A stretch of DNA of 64,000 nucleotides from Lachnospiraceae bacterium (GCA_017624835.1 JAGAMG010000006.1:19952-83951), one strand, 5' to 3'. Positions 53,554 to 62,034 are shown, counted from the first letter of the stretch. The notes: generated by a model from the letters alone, not told the origin. Numbers and translations: made by a program.

Positions 53554-53769
53554 TTAAGCAATAACAGTAACGTTGGTTGCGCGAACCTTGCTGCTGTTCT
53601 GAGGATCACACTCGGTATCGAAAGAAACCTTCTGACCTTCCTCTAAAGACTTGAAGCCTTCTGCATTGATAGCGGAAAAGTGTACGAATACTTCCTCTCC
53701 GTTAGCTTCATTAGTGATGAAGCCGTAACCCTTCTGTGCGTTAAACCATTTAACTGTACCGTTGTTCAT
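53554..53769 (-). CDS. Cold shock domain protein
   Basis: The 71-residue OB-fold protein binds single-stranded RNA and DNA through RNP1 (KGYGFI) and RNP2 (VFVHF) and acts as an RNA chaperone. It begins [17 protein letters not shown], the family start. The frame is open for 49 more codons upstream, but those lie in the structured leader. AGGAGGT precedes the ATG at 53769. The long leader and strong promoter upstream match the usual control of csp genes. Confidence 0.95.
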   Translation of the reverse strand: MNNGTVKWFNAQKGYGFITNEANGEEVFVHFSAINAEGFKSLEEGQKVSFDTECDPQNSSKVRATNVTVIA

Positions 53770-53925
53770 TGTGGTACCTCCTTTAATTGTGGGACGAAAA
53801 GCCCGTTTTAGTATTAGTGATTCTAAAACGTAGGACAAAAAAATCACATATTTTTGTAAACCATCATCGAAAAGTAACAATGACTTACAAAAATATGTGA
53901 GTTCAATGACTTTCATTTAGAATAC
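53770..53925 (-). promoter_or_regulatory. Long structured leader of the cold-shock gene
   Basis: The leader is about 155 nt. On the minus strand CACATATTTTTGTAA (53885-53899) pairs with TTACAAAAATATGTG (53845-53859) over 15 perfect base pairs, and CGTTTTAG pairs with CTAAAACG at 53803-53830. Csp mRNAs commonly use such leaders to become translatable in the cold. The stem is very AT-rich, so its stability should depend strongly on temperature. Confidence 0.65.
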
Positions 53926-53931
53926 GTTTTG

Positions 53932-53961
53932 AGTATATCATTTATCTTAACGTAATGTCAA
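53932..53961 (-). promoter_or_regulatory. Promoter of the cold-shock gene
   Basis: On the minus strand TTGACA (53956-53961) and TATACT (53932-53937) are 18 bases apart, which places the RNA start near 53925. Confidence 0.75.
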
Positions 53962-54075
53962 TAATAATCTTTCTCTTTTAACGACTTCTTTAGAAATACT
54001 TGTATAAAAATCAGAAAATTTGCCAAAAGTAAGGGGTATAAGAAAAGCAGTAACAAAAAGAGGCGGTGAGCATAT

Positions 54076-54672
54076 ATGACAGTGAGTGTCTGGATAACCG
54101 GAGTGATTGCATTGATATCCTTATTGGCGGGCTTGTGGATAGGTAGAAGTATGAAAAGCATGGCAGAGGAAACCGAAGAAAGAGTAAAGGCACAGGAAGA
54201 GGAAACCAGGGAGAAGAAAAGTCCTAAGAGAAATGAAAAAAGAATTCCTCTGGGATGGATTGTTTCCAGTCCTGTGTCGGGAAGCCTACGTCCTTTTTAT
54301 GAGGGAAGTCGCCTGGGGGCTGTAATAGTGCCCTTGGAGGAAGCCATCTATGCTCCTGTGTCAGGGCGGGTGCTGAAGCTTTATCCTATGGGAAGGGCTA
54401 TGCTGATTGCAACGGATTTTGGGAAAGAGCTTATGATAAAGGTAGGAAATGGGGGAGATGAGCTGTGTAGCATGTATTATCGTTCCAGGGTGGTACAGAA
54501 CGAAGTGATTTCCAAGGGAAAGCTTTTGTTGGAATTTGACAGAAAAGGCTTGGAAAGTCAAGGTGTAGAGGTGGTGGTTACAGTCACTCTGGAAAGCCTG
54601 ATGGAAGAAAAAAATATTGTGGTAACCGGGGCGGAACAGATAAAGACCGGTGAGGAACTGATATGGAGTTAA
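54076..54672 (+). CDS. Membrane-anchored EIIA-Glc-like protein without phospho-acceptor histidines
   Basis: The 198-residue product has an N-terminal membrane helix (VSVWITGVIALISLLAGLWIG), a charged linker and a domain with the EIIA-glucose order of motifs: IVSSPVSGSL, AVIVPLEEAIYAPVSGRVLKLYPMGRAMLIATDFGKELMIKVG, then KGKLLLEFDRKGLESQGVEVVVTVTL. In true EIIA the phosphorylated His sits in LIHIG and its partner in KHA. Here these are Lys (MIKVG) and Arg (MGRAM), so phosphotransfer is excluded. It may be a structural or sensing derivative. No PTS gene is nearby. Confidence 0.7.
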   Translation: MTVSVWITGVIALISLLAGLWIGRSMKSMAEETEERVKAQEEETREKKSPKRNEKRIPLGWIVSSPVSGSLRPFYEGSRLGAVIVPLEEAIYAPVSGRVLKLYPMGRAMLIATDFGKELMIKVGNGGDELCSMYYRSRVVQNEVISKGKLLLEFDRKGLESQGVEVVVTVTLESLMEEKNIVVTGAEQIKTGEELIWS

Positions 54673-54689
54673 TTACAGGAAATAAGCAG

Positions 54690-55505
54690 TTAAGTGTGTC
54701 TGTGCAGTTTGCGATATTCTCTTGGGGTGGTGTGATAAGCCTGCTGAAATTCCCTAAAAAAGCTGCGGGAGCTGCCGAATCCGGCATCCAGAGCAATCTG
54801 TGTTACGGATAATTCTGTGGAAAGTAATAGGCTGCAGGCGTATTCCAGACGCTTGGAGTTTACATAATAGGGAAAGGTAGTGTGGAGCTTATCTGTAAAA
54901 AGTCTGGAAAGCACAAAACGACTGACCCCAAACTCTTTGGAGAGAATTTCCAAGGATAAATTTTCGGTGTAATGGGTTTCCAGATAAATTAACAATCTTT
55001 GTTCCAATTCTAAATCCTCGGACATTGTTCTGGGATGCAATTCCATATGGGAAAAGCAATCTGCCAGAAAGAGGGTCAGATATCCTTCTGCCAATGCCAA
55101 AGTGGGAGCGGGGATGGGGGTATTTCTTGGAAAGCTTTCTGTAAGCTGTAATAATCCATTCAGAGCAGTCCGGCTATGAGTGGATAGCGCTGTCATGGAT
55201 TGAACATTGGAAATCGGAAGAGAGCTTTGAAAATATTTACCATAGCTGTGACAAAAATCCCCATCAAAAATACACAGCAGAATTTTGCTGCTTTCTGTGG
55301 TTTGCAGACTATGTAGCTGATTGGGAAAAATCAATGCATGCATACCGGCTGTAAGGGGATGGGAAACATGGTCTATGGTAAGTGTAAGACTGCCCTCCAA
55401 TACAATTAATAGCTCTACCTGATTATGTAAATGTGCTGCAAAGGTATTGTTTGCAGAGGTATATAGACGAAGTCGTTCCTTACGGTTTTGAAAAAAGATA
55501 CTCAT
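54690..55505 (-). CDS. AraC-family transcriptional regulator
   Basis: The 271-residue protein has an N-terminal cupin-type sensing domain (about 10-90, AAHLHNQVELLIVLEGSLTLTI) and a C-terminal double helix-turn-helix (about 170-268, LSLEILSKEFGVSRFVLSRLF and LSVTQIALDAGFGSSRSFFREFQQAYHTTPREYR). It is divergent from the GH43 gene across a 225-base gap, so activation of GH43 in response to a sugar is likely. The best GH43 -10 (TATACT, 55663-55668) lacks a recognisable -35, as expected at an activator-dependent promoter. Confidence 0.92.
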   Translation of the reverse strand: MSIFFQNRKERLRLYTSANNTFAAHLHNQVELLIVLEGSLTLTIDHVSHPLTAGMHALIFPNQLHSLQTTESSKILLCIFDGDFCHSYGKYFQSSLPISNVQSMTALSTHSRTALNGLLQLTESFPRNTPIPAPTLALAEGYLTLFLADCFSHMELHPRTMSEDLELEQRLLIYLETHYTENLSLEILSKEFGVSRFVLSRLFTDKLHTTFPYYVNSKRLEYACSLLLSTELSVTQIALDAGFGSSRSFFREFQQAYHTTPREYRKLHRHT

Positions 55506-55729
55506 AAATATAATATCCTCATGGTTTGTAAATGGTATTTACTGCAATATGTGACAGCTGTTAATTTGATTTTACAATATTTGTCCGAAAAATCAATGGA
55601 TAATTACAATAAATGGCATAAATATATGATGATATGGCACGCAAAGGGGAGGAGGAATCTGTTATACTTACCTTACAGTTGAAAGAAGCGGTAACTGTTT
55701 GTGTGACAAACAGTAGAAAGGACAAGGGT

Positions 55730-57274
55730 ATGGACAAGTCAAAGATTAAAAAAATGTGGATTGCTGATCAGGGTGATGGAACTTACATCAATCCTATATT
55801 GTACACGGATTATTCGGATCCGGATGCAATCAGAGTGGGAGAGGACTATTTTATGATAGCCTCCAGCTTTTGTAATTCTCCGGCAGTACCTCTGCTACAC
55901 TCCAAGGATTTGGTAAACTGGAAGGTAATTAATTATATTATCGATAAGCTTCCTTTTGAGTGGTATGAGAAGCCCGTGCATGGTTGCGGAACATGGGCGC
56001 CCTCCATTCGTTATCATGAGGGCGTTTATTATGCATTTATTCCCTTCCCGGACGAAGGTATTATGATGTGTAAGACTACCGACCCCTGGGGAAAGTGGAG
56101 TGAGCCCAGCTTTGTAAGAAAGGTTTGCGGTTGGATTGACCCTTGTCCTTTCTGGGATGATGACGGAAAGGCATATATGGTAAGTGCCTTTGCAAGAAGT
56201 CGTATCGGTTTTAAGAGTATGCTGTATATGTCCCCCATCGAACCGGACTGCTCCGGAGTGTTGGATGACGGTAAGTTTATTTATGACGGACATGAGACTC
56301 AGCCCACTATTGAGGGACCCAAGCTTTATAAGCGTAATGGTTATTATTACATATTTGCTCCGGCAGGCGGCGTAAAGACCGGTTGGCAGACCGTACTTCG
56401 TTCCAAGAATATTTATGGACCTTATGAGGAAAAGATTGTTATGGCGCAGGGCAATTCCCCTGTAAATGGACCTCATCAGGGTGCTTGGGTAACCACTCCA
56501 AGCGGAGAGGATTGGTTTATTCATTTCCAGGATGTGTTGAATGCAGGACGTATTATTCATTTGCAGCCCATGCGTTGGGAAAATGACTGGCCTATTATCG
56601 GTGTCAATGATGTGGATGGCTGTGGAGAGCCTGTAATGTGTTATCAGAAGCCTGATGTGGGAGCAACTTATCCCATTGATGCACCTGAGGACAGTGATTT
56701 CTTTGAGGGAGACAAATTAGGCTTACAGTGGCAGTGGAATGCCAATTACAAGGATGAGTGGTATGCGCTGAAGGGTAACGGCTTGACTTTATATGCACAG
56801 CAGGCTGATCCTAAGACACAGCTTTGCGATATCAGTAATCTGCTGATTCAGAAATGGCCGGCACCGGAATTTCAGATTACTACCTGTCTGCATCTGGAGA
56901 ATATGGCAGAGGGAGATGTGGCTGGTATGGTTTCCCAGTGTGGGGACTATAATGGTCTGATGATAAAGAAGGAAAACGGAAAGCTGATGTTACAGCAGAG
57001 AAGTGGCAAATGGACCAAGAATGATGAGGTAAGAGAAGACCTTTGTGCTGTGGAAAAGGATACCATTTATCTGCGTATGAAGGTAGTAAAGGAAAATGAT
57101 GTATTCTTTGAAATCAGCTACGATGAGGAAAATTTTACTCCCGTAGGACAGATGAAGGAGGCTACTCCCGGACGCTGGGTAGGTGTTAAGGTTGGTTTGA
57201 CAGCTATTAACGAAGCCGGTAATGAAGGTGGAAGTGTAAGGGCAGATTACTTTGTATTTGAGCCTTTGCAGTAA
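55730..57274 (+). CDS. Glycoside hydrolase family 43 (beta-xylosidase/arabinofuranosidase type)
   Basis: The 514-residue protein has an N-terminal five-bladed propeller (about 1-310) with the three GH43 acids: base Asp in YTDYSDPDAI, modulator Asp in CGWIDPCPFWD and acid Glu in PTIEGPKLY. A C-terminal beta-sandwich (about 325-512) follows, typical of the large GH43 subfamilies. Products are xylose or arabinose from hemicellulose side chains; which one is not readable. No signal peptide. The start MDKSKIKKMW at 55730 follows AAAGGACAAGG; an in-frame extension to 55634 is unlike the family. Confidence 0.9.
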   Translation: MDKSKIKKMWIADQGDGTYINPILYTDYSDPDAIRVGEDYFMIASSFCNSPAVPLLHSKDLVNWKVINYIIDKLPFEWYEKPVHGCGTWAPSIRYHEGVYYAFIPFPDEGIMMCKTTDPWGKWSEPSFVRKVCGWIDPCPFWDDDGKAYMVSAFARSRIGFKSMLYMSPIEPDCSGVLDDGKFIYDGHETQPTIEGPKLYKRNGYYYIFAPAGGVKTGWQTVLRSKNIYGPYEEKIVMAQGNSPVNGPHQGAWVTTPSGEDWFIHFQDVLNAGRIIHLQPMRWENDWPIIGVNDVDGCGEPVMCYQKPDVGATYPIDAPEDSDFFEGDKLGLQWQWNANYKDEWYALKGNGLTLYAQQADPKTQLCDISNLLIQKWPAPEFQITTCLHLENMAEGDVAGMVSQCGDYNGLMIKKENGKLMLQQRSGKWTKNDEVREDLCAVEKDTIYLRMKVVKENDVFFEISYDEENFTPVGQMKEATPGRWVGVKVGLTAINEAGNEGGSVRADYFVFEPLQ

Positions 57275-57311
57275 AATGTCCATTGACAAATATAGCTTAA
57301 AATTCTAACAT

Positions 57312-57343
57312 ATAAGCAGAGAGTGGTTTGGCTCTCTGCTTAT
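57312..57343 (+). terminator. Hairpin after the GH43 gene
   Basis: ATAAGCAGAGAG (57312-57323) pairs with CTCTCTGCTTAT (57332-57343). There is no T run, and the next start is close, so it may be a processing or attenuating hairpin. Confidence 0.5.
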
Positions 57344-57365
57344 GTTATTATTGGAGTGTGACATT

Positions 57366-58697
57366 ATGTTTACAGAGGATAAATTAAGGAAGCTGATTAT
57401 TCCGCTGATTATAGAGCAATTTTTGGCAGTGGCAATGGGAATGGCGGATACCTTTATGGTATCCAGCTGTGGAGAAGCTGCTGTGTCGGGAATTTCTCTG
57501 GTGGATACCATATGTATTCTGATGTTTGGATTATTTACTGCCATGTCCAGCGGTGGCAGCGTGGTGGTAGCCCAATATATGGGAAAAAAGGATCGGGATA
57601 TGGTAGGAAAGGCATCCAATCAATTGTTTTTGGCAGTGGGTTCCTTTTCTGTGCTCTTTATGGTAATCGGATTATTAGGGAATAATGCGCTGTTAGGATT
57701 TATTTATGGTAATCTGGAACCGGAGGTTATGGAGGCTGCACGGATTTATTTTTTTTATTCTGCTTTGGCATTTCCTGTTATCGGTTTATACAATGGGGCA
57801 GCTGCTTTGTTTCGTTCCATTGGAAATTCTAAGCTTCCCATGAAGGTGTCCATGTCCTGTAACCTGTTGAATGTAGTAGGAAATGCGCTGTTAATTTATG
57901 GTTTCAATATGGGAGTTACCGGTGCTGCTATTTCCACCTTTGTGGCAAGAGTGGTAGCGGCTATTGCGATTATGGGAGCATTAATAAAATCAGATGAATT
58001 AGTGCTTAATAAGAGCTGGAAGCTGGATTGGGGTGTAATGAAAAAAATATTGTATATTGGCGTCCCCAATGGCATAGAAAGCAGTATTTTTCAGGTTGGA
58101 AAGCTGATATTAAGCAGTCTCATTGCAAGCTTTGGCACTGCTGCCATTACTGCCAATGCAGTGGTAAACAGTGTGGGTAGTCTGCAATTGGTTCCCTCCA
58201 ATGCCATGGGCATTGGAATCATTACGGTAGTAGGTCAATGTATCGGAGCGAAAGAAACGGAAGCGGCAAAGAAATACTTATTTAAGATGCTGAGAATGAC
58301 TCAACTAATGATGGTAATATTGGGTGTCCCTCTTTTCTTGTTTGCCAGACCTGTATTTGGTCTTTACCATCTCAGTGAAGAAACCATGGAGATTGCAATC
58401 CAGCTACAGATATTTAACTGCTTTGCAAGTATCATAGCACAGCCCTATGCCTTCCCTCTTGCTAATGGACTGAGAGCTGCAAATGATGTGAGATATACCA
58501 TGGTGGTTTCCATTATTACCATGTTTACCTGCAGAATTGCATTAGCATATGTGTTGGGAGATTTTTGTGGACTTGGTGTATTAGGTGTGTGGATTGCCAT
58601 GAGTATCGATTGGGTGGTAAGAGCAATTTTCTTTATCGGACGTGTCCGGACAGGAAAGTGGTTACGGTATATGAATAAGATTACGGAGACGGCGTAA
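57366..58697 (+). CDS. MATE family efflux transporter
   Basis: The 443-residue protein has the 12-helix MATE pattern with two related halves: LIIPLIIEQFLAVAMGMADTFMVS at the start of the first and VMKKILYIGVPNGIESSIFQVG at the start of the second. MATE proteins export drugs or metabolites using Na+ or H+ gradients. GGAG about 10 bases upstream supports ATG 57366. The substrate is unknown, and location between GH43 and GH2 genes does not imply a sugar role. Confidence 0.9.
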   Translation: MFTEDKLRKLIIPLIIEQFLAVAMGMADTFMVSSCGEAAVSGISLVDTICILMFGLFTAMSSGGSVVVAQYMGKKDRDMVGKASNQLFLAVGSFSVLFMVIGLLGNNALLGFIYGNLEPEVMEAARIYFFYSALAFPVIGLYNGAAALFRSIGNSKLPMKVSMSCNLLNVVGNALLIYGFNMGVTGAAISTFVARVVAAIAIMGALIKSDELVLNKSWKLDWGVMKKILYIGVPNGIESSIFQVGKLILSSLIASFGTAAITANAVVNSVGSLQLVPSNAMGIGIITVVGQCIGAKETEAAKKYLFKMLRMTQLMMVILGVPLFLFARPVFGLYHLSEETMEIAIQLQIFNCFASIIAQPYAFPLANGLRAANDVRYTMVVSIITMFTCRIALAYVLGDFCGLGVLGVWIAMSIDWVVRAIFFIGRVRTGKWLRYMNKITETA

Positions 58698-58737
58698 GAG
58701 CAATTTTTCAAAAGACATAAGCAATTTATAAAAATGT

Positions 58738-58778
58738 ATCCCTGAAATCAAATTGGTATAATGGTTTCAGGGATATTA
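58738..58778 (+). terminator. Terminator after the MATE gene
   Basis: ATCCCTGAAA (58738-58747) pairs perfectly with TTTCAGGGAT (58764-58773), followed by ATTATTG. Confidence 0.75.
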
Positions 58779-58822
58779 TTGTAATAAAGGATTTTATGAA
58801 AAATTAGTATAGGAGTAAGGGT

Positions 58823-59791
58823 ATGGGAAAAGTAATAGGTTACACATTAGAAGGACTTTGGCAGACGGATATTGGGGATGGCAGGCTTTACGATATGAGT
58901 TTGCCGGGAACCTTGGATGAAAATAAGATTGGCGGTAAGGATACCGGTAGTAATCAGTGGCATCCCGATGCGGAATTAGGCAATGCGGAAGAGGGATTTC
59001 AGGAGGATGCCCCCATTGCCACCAGATTTACCAGAAAATACACCTTTGAGGGAGAAGCAAAGCTGACGCGAAAGATTTCTTTTGATGTCCCCGAAGGGAA
59101 GCGAGTATTTTTGGAGGCGGAGCGTGCAAGGTGCTTAAAACTTTTGGTGGATGGGAAGGAGGTGCCGGATTTTGTACCGCCATCCATTAGTACGCCCCAT
59201 GTGTTTGAGGTGACAAAATTTCTGGGTGGAGGAACTGAAACAGAGGTGGCGGATGAGGCAAAGATACAGGAGCACGAACTTACATTGCTTTCAGATAACA
59301 GTTATCCGGGAGTGCCCCATGATGCCATTGTGTATTCTTCTGCGGCTACGGATGAGACCCAGACCAATTGGAATGGTGTACTTGGATATATTCGTCTACG
59401 GGTGGAGAATGCGGTATTTATTGAGGCAGTGCGGGTATATCCTGTGAAGGATAAAGTGATGGTAAAGGTGGATTTGTGCGGGGATAAGTCTTGGAAGGGT
59501 AACATAACGATTTCCTCAAAGGCATTGCAGGAAGAGGTTGTAAAGGAAGTTACTTTGCAGGAAGAGGATGGACTAGCTGCGAAGGTATGTAATGGAGATG
59601 AACGTATTGCAGGAGCCGGTAGAACAGAGATTGTATTTGAAGCCCTTCCCTTGCGAGAGGATGTCCTTAGATGGGATGAATATGAGGGCAATTTATATGA
59701 ATTGACCGCAACTTTGGTAGAGGATGAGCGCGTTATAATAAGGACAAAGTTAGAGAAACCCAGTAAAATCAAGGGGTTAGCACTAATTTAG
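58823..59791 (+). pseudogene. GH2 glycosidase gene truncated after its N-terminal domains
   Basis: The 322-residue frame matches the N-terminal sugar-binding sandwich and immunoglobulin-like domain of GH2 enzymes (LEGLWQTDIGDG, VPEGKRVFLEAERARCLKLLVDGKEV, WNGVLGYIRLRV, LRWDEYEGNLYELTATLVEDERVI). GH2 proteins normally continue for 300-700 residues with a TIM-barrel holding both catalytic glutamates. Here the frame loses family character at about residue 304 and stops after SKIKGLALI. The following DNA is of plasmid/ICE type, so insertion of a mobile element is the likely cause. The product could fold but cannot be a hydrolase. Confidence 0.75.
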
Positions 59792-60008
59792 TCCTTATTT
59801 TTATACCAATTTAATCGGCAAGGATAAGGCAGCGCTGACAAATCAAACCGAAATCCAAATATTGCACAATAATTCAGGAGTCATGACCTGAGTGGGGTTT
59901 GTGCACCCAAGTGAGGTGACAATTTAATAGTTTTTATTTAGGTAGGACTAAATTAGCACTTGAAACGGAGATAATCCGTCTGGCTGATATAGTCCTACTT
60001 TTGTTTTG
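59783..60008 (+). promoter_or_regulatory. Structured non-coding segment at the element boundary
   Basis: CTAATTTAGTCCT (59783-59795) is the exact inverse of AGGACTAAATTAG (59944-59956). Between and after them lie TCAGG/CCTGA (59874-59891), GGGT/ACCC (59895-59908) and a final hairpin GTAGGACT/AGTCCTAC (59942-59998) followed by TTTTGTTTT. The segment AGGACTAAATTAG can pair either with the upstream copy or, through GTAGGACT, with AGTCCTAC to form a terminator. That is the logic of an attenuator or antisense-controlled leader ahead of the DUF5348 gene. No reading frame is evident. Confidence 0.45.
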
Positions 60009-60023
60009 AAAGGAAGAGAGTAT

Positions 60024-60449
60024 ATGGGCAAGGTGCTAATGGAAGTTCTGGTAACAATTCTTATCGCAGGAATATTTCTAATGCTATATTCAGCGATTCG
60101 CATATCGGATATAGCGGATCGGAGAGTTAGGGAGATACGAAGTATTGAAACATTCGATAAACAGAATCAGTTGATAACAGATAACAGTTGTGTACAAGGA
60201 GGAGTGGCTATGGCAAATAAAGAAAAGAAGATTGAAGGCAGATTAGGATTTAACAGCCAAAATGGAAGATATGGCTTGCTGGTATCAGATTTATGGCAAC
60301 ATACCGGCTTCCATTGTGGAGAATGTTTAGAGGTCAAGGTTGATGACAAATGGATACAAACCCGAATGGAAATGGATATTAACCGTCAGTGGTATCTGGT
60401 GGATACGCCATATTTGGGAGATTTAGAGTACGTTTGGGCGAGAATTTAA
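60024..60449 (+). CDS. DUF5348 protein with N-terminal membrane extension and internal start
   Basis: The full frame gives 141 residues: a membrane helix (VLMEVLVTILIAGIFLMLYSAI), a charged linker and a DUF5348 domain (about 63-141, GRLGFNSQNGRYGLLVSDLW, HCGECLEVKVDDKW). DUF5348 proteins are usually only about 75-80 residues. An ATG at 60210 with a perfect AAGGAGG six bases upstream would give exactly that 79-residue form. The upstream ATG at 60024 has AGGAAGAG. Both forms may be made from one mRNA. Function of the domain is unknown; it is common on conjugative elements. Confidence 0.75.
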   Translation: MGKVLMEVLVTILIAGIFLMLYSAIRISDIADRRVREIRSIETFDKQNQLITDNSCVQGGVAMANKEKKIEGRLGFNSQNGRYGLLVSDLWQHTGFHCGECLEVKVDDKWIQTRMEMDINRQWYLVDTPYLGDLEYVWARI

Positions 60450-60468
60450 GAAGCGGAGGAAACACAGA

Positions 60469-61377
60469 ATGAACAACATTGAAATAATTGGAATTGACCA
60501 TGGTTGGTCACAGATGAAAACAAGCAATACCTGTTTCAATACTTCCATTAAAGAATTAGCAAATGCTCCGGCATTTCACGATAATGTGCTTGAGTATGAT
60601 GACAGATATTTTGCAGTTGGGGAGGAAAGGCTGGAGGTACTGGACAGTAAGGTGGAAAATGAGAATTTCTATTTATTGACTCTGGTGGCAATAGCAAAGG
60701 AGTTGGAGATAAGAGGAAAGAGTGAAGCGGATGTGGTTCTTGCGGTGGGACTGCCCCTTACAAGATTTTCCGCAGAGAGAAAGCCATTTATAGATTATCT
60801 TTCAAAGAATGGGGATGTGGTATTTGGATTTGAACAGAAGCTTTACAGAATCCACATTTTAAATGTACTTGTTTATCCTCAGTGTTATGCAGCAGTTGCA
60901 GGTATGCTTCCCACATTTGGAAAGAAAGCACTTGTCATTGATGTCGGTTCATGGACTGTAGACAGTATGCTGATTGTAAATAAGAAGCCGGATAACAGTC
61001 GATGCGATACGCAGAATGAAGGTCTGATTAAGTGTATGAGGGCAATCAACAGAGTGGCAGTACAGGTTAAAAACAGAAAGATTGATGAAGCCGAGATTCA
61101 GGAATATATGAAAACTGGAAAGACAGAGCTTCCCAAGGATTTCAAGGAGATTATGGACCAGCAGATTCATGAGTTTGTGGATAAAGTGTACCGTTATCAG
61201 ACTGAGTGCGGTTACAGTCTTGATATGATACCAGTCTATTTTGTAGGCGGCGGGGCAGTTGTAATGAGAAACTTCGGAAAATATCAGCAGTCCAATATCC
61301 ATTACGTGCTGGATGTAAAGGCAAATGCCAAAGGATTTGAGACTATGGCAAGGATAGCCCTTAGAAGCGGGAGGTAA
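60469..61377 (+). CDS. ParM/StbA-family actin-like plasmid segregation protein
   Basis: The 302-residue protein has the actin-fold nucleotide motifs: phosphate 1 IIGIDHGWSQMKTSN, phosphate 2 LVIDVGSWTVDSM and adenosine YFVGGGAVVM. ParM polymers push plasmid copies apart, bound to ParR at a parC site. On integrative elements they stabilise an excised circular stage. The gene begins 19 bases after DUF5348 with GCGGAGG, and 6 bases separate it from the ParR candidate. Confidence 0.88.
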   Translation: MNNIEIIGIDHGWSQMKTSNTCFNTSIKELANAPAFHDNVLEYDDRYFAVGEERLEVLDSKVENENFYLLTLVAIAKELEIRGKSEADVVLAVGLPLTRFSAERKPFIDYLSKNGDVVFGFEQKLYRIHILNVLVYPQCYAAVAGMLPTFGKKALVIDVGSWTVDSMLIVNKKPDNSRCDTQNEGLIKCMRAINRVAVQVKNRKIDEAEIQEYMKTGKTELPKDFKEIMDQQIHEFVDKVYRYQTECGYSLDMIPVYFVGGGAVVMRNFGKYQQSNIHYVLDVKANAKGFETMARIALRSGR

Positions 61378-61383
61378 ATTAAG

Positions 61384-61857
61384 ATGGCAAAAAGAAGTAA
61401 GCAGTACAGTTTTCATCTCAATCTGAATAATCCTGACCATCTGAAGATATACCGGACATTGGAGGATTTGAATACTGATATTCACAAATCTGTATCAAAC
61501 TTTGTGATTAAGGCAATTATTCAGTACATTAACGGTGCTTCAAAGTCAAGTCTTACAAAGAGTGGTAAGAATGAGAAGGAAAATCTTGAAGGATATGTAA
61601 CAAGGCAGGAGCTGGCAGAAGCAAATCTTTTGCTAAAAGCAGAAGTAATGAAAGAGGTTGCACAGTTGTTTGGAAATGCAGCCATGAATACACAGCATCT
61701 TGTTACCCCGGAACTAATGCAACAGATGATGCAGATGATGCCGGATAAGGCAAAAAAGAATGAAGCAGTCGGGCATAATGAAGCTGTTGAGACAACAGAT
61801 GAAACGTTGGAGGAAATGTCAGTATTATTTGCCCAGGGAAATTTCGGAGAGGAGTAA
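61384..61857 (+). CDS. ParR-like ribbon-helix-helix partner of ParM
   Basis: The 157-residue protein begins with a ribbon-helix-helix pattern: a beta strand (KQYSFHLNLNN), helix (PDHLKIYRTLEDLN) and second helix (SVSNFVIKAIIQYIN). It continues with a helical middle and an acidic tail (ETTDETLEEMSVLF), which in ParR proteins contacts ParM filaments. The 6-base gap after parM supports the pairing. The cognate parC repeats are not obvious nearby. Confidence 0.72.
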   Translation: MAKRSKQYSFHLNLNNPDHLKIYRTLEDLNTDIHKSVSNFVIKAIIQYINGASKSSLTKSGKNEKENLEGYVTRQELAEANLLLKAEVMKEVAQLFGNAAMNTQHLVTPELMQQMMQMMPDKAKKNEAVGHNEAVETTDETLEEMSVLFAQGNFGEE

Positions 61858-61863
61858 AAGCCT

Positions 61864-62034
61864 ATGACAGTATTAAGCGGAACCGGAAATGTGTTACTTA
61901 CCATATTGAAATGGATGTTAAAAATCATACTTGGAATACTCAGATTGATATTGGAGGTAGCAAAAATCTTTCTGCTTCTGCTTAATCTGGTATTAAGATT
62001 GTTCCTGGCATTTGTAGGAGCAGGAACACCATGA
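61864..62034 (+). CDS. Small hydrophobic/amphipathic peptide (56 aa)
   Basis: A GAGGAG site precedes an ATG 6 bases after the ParR-like stop. The product is dominated by Leu and Ile with regularly spaced Lys and Arg (WMLKIILGILRLILEVAKIFLL), which suggests an amphipathic or membrane-lining helix. No family recognised. It ends CCATGA, just before AAAGGAGG of the next small ORF, so the small genes look like one translated series. Confidence 0.55.
   Translation: MTVLSGTGNVLLTILKWMLKIILGILRLILEVAKIFLLLLNLVLRLFLAFVGAGTP

Noticed and set aside
53770-53916. 49-residue N-terminal extension of the cold-shock protein
   Set aside because: It lies in the structured leader. The family start and AGGAGGT place the ATG at 53769.
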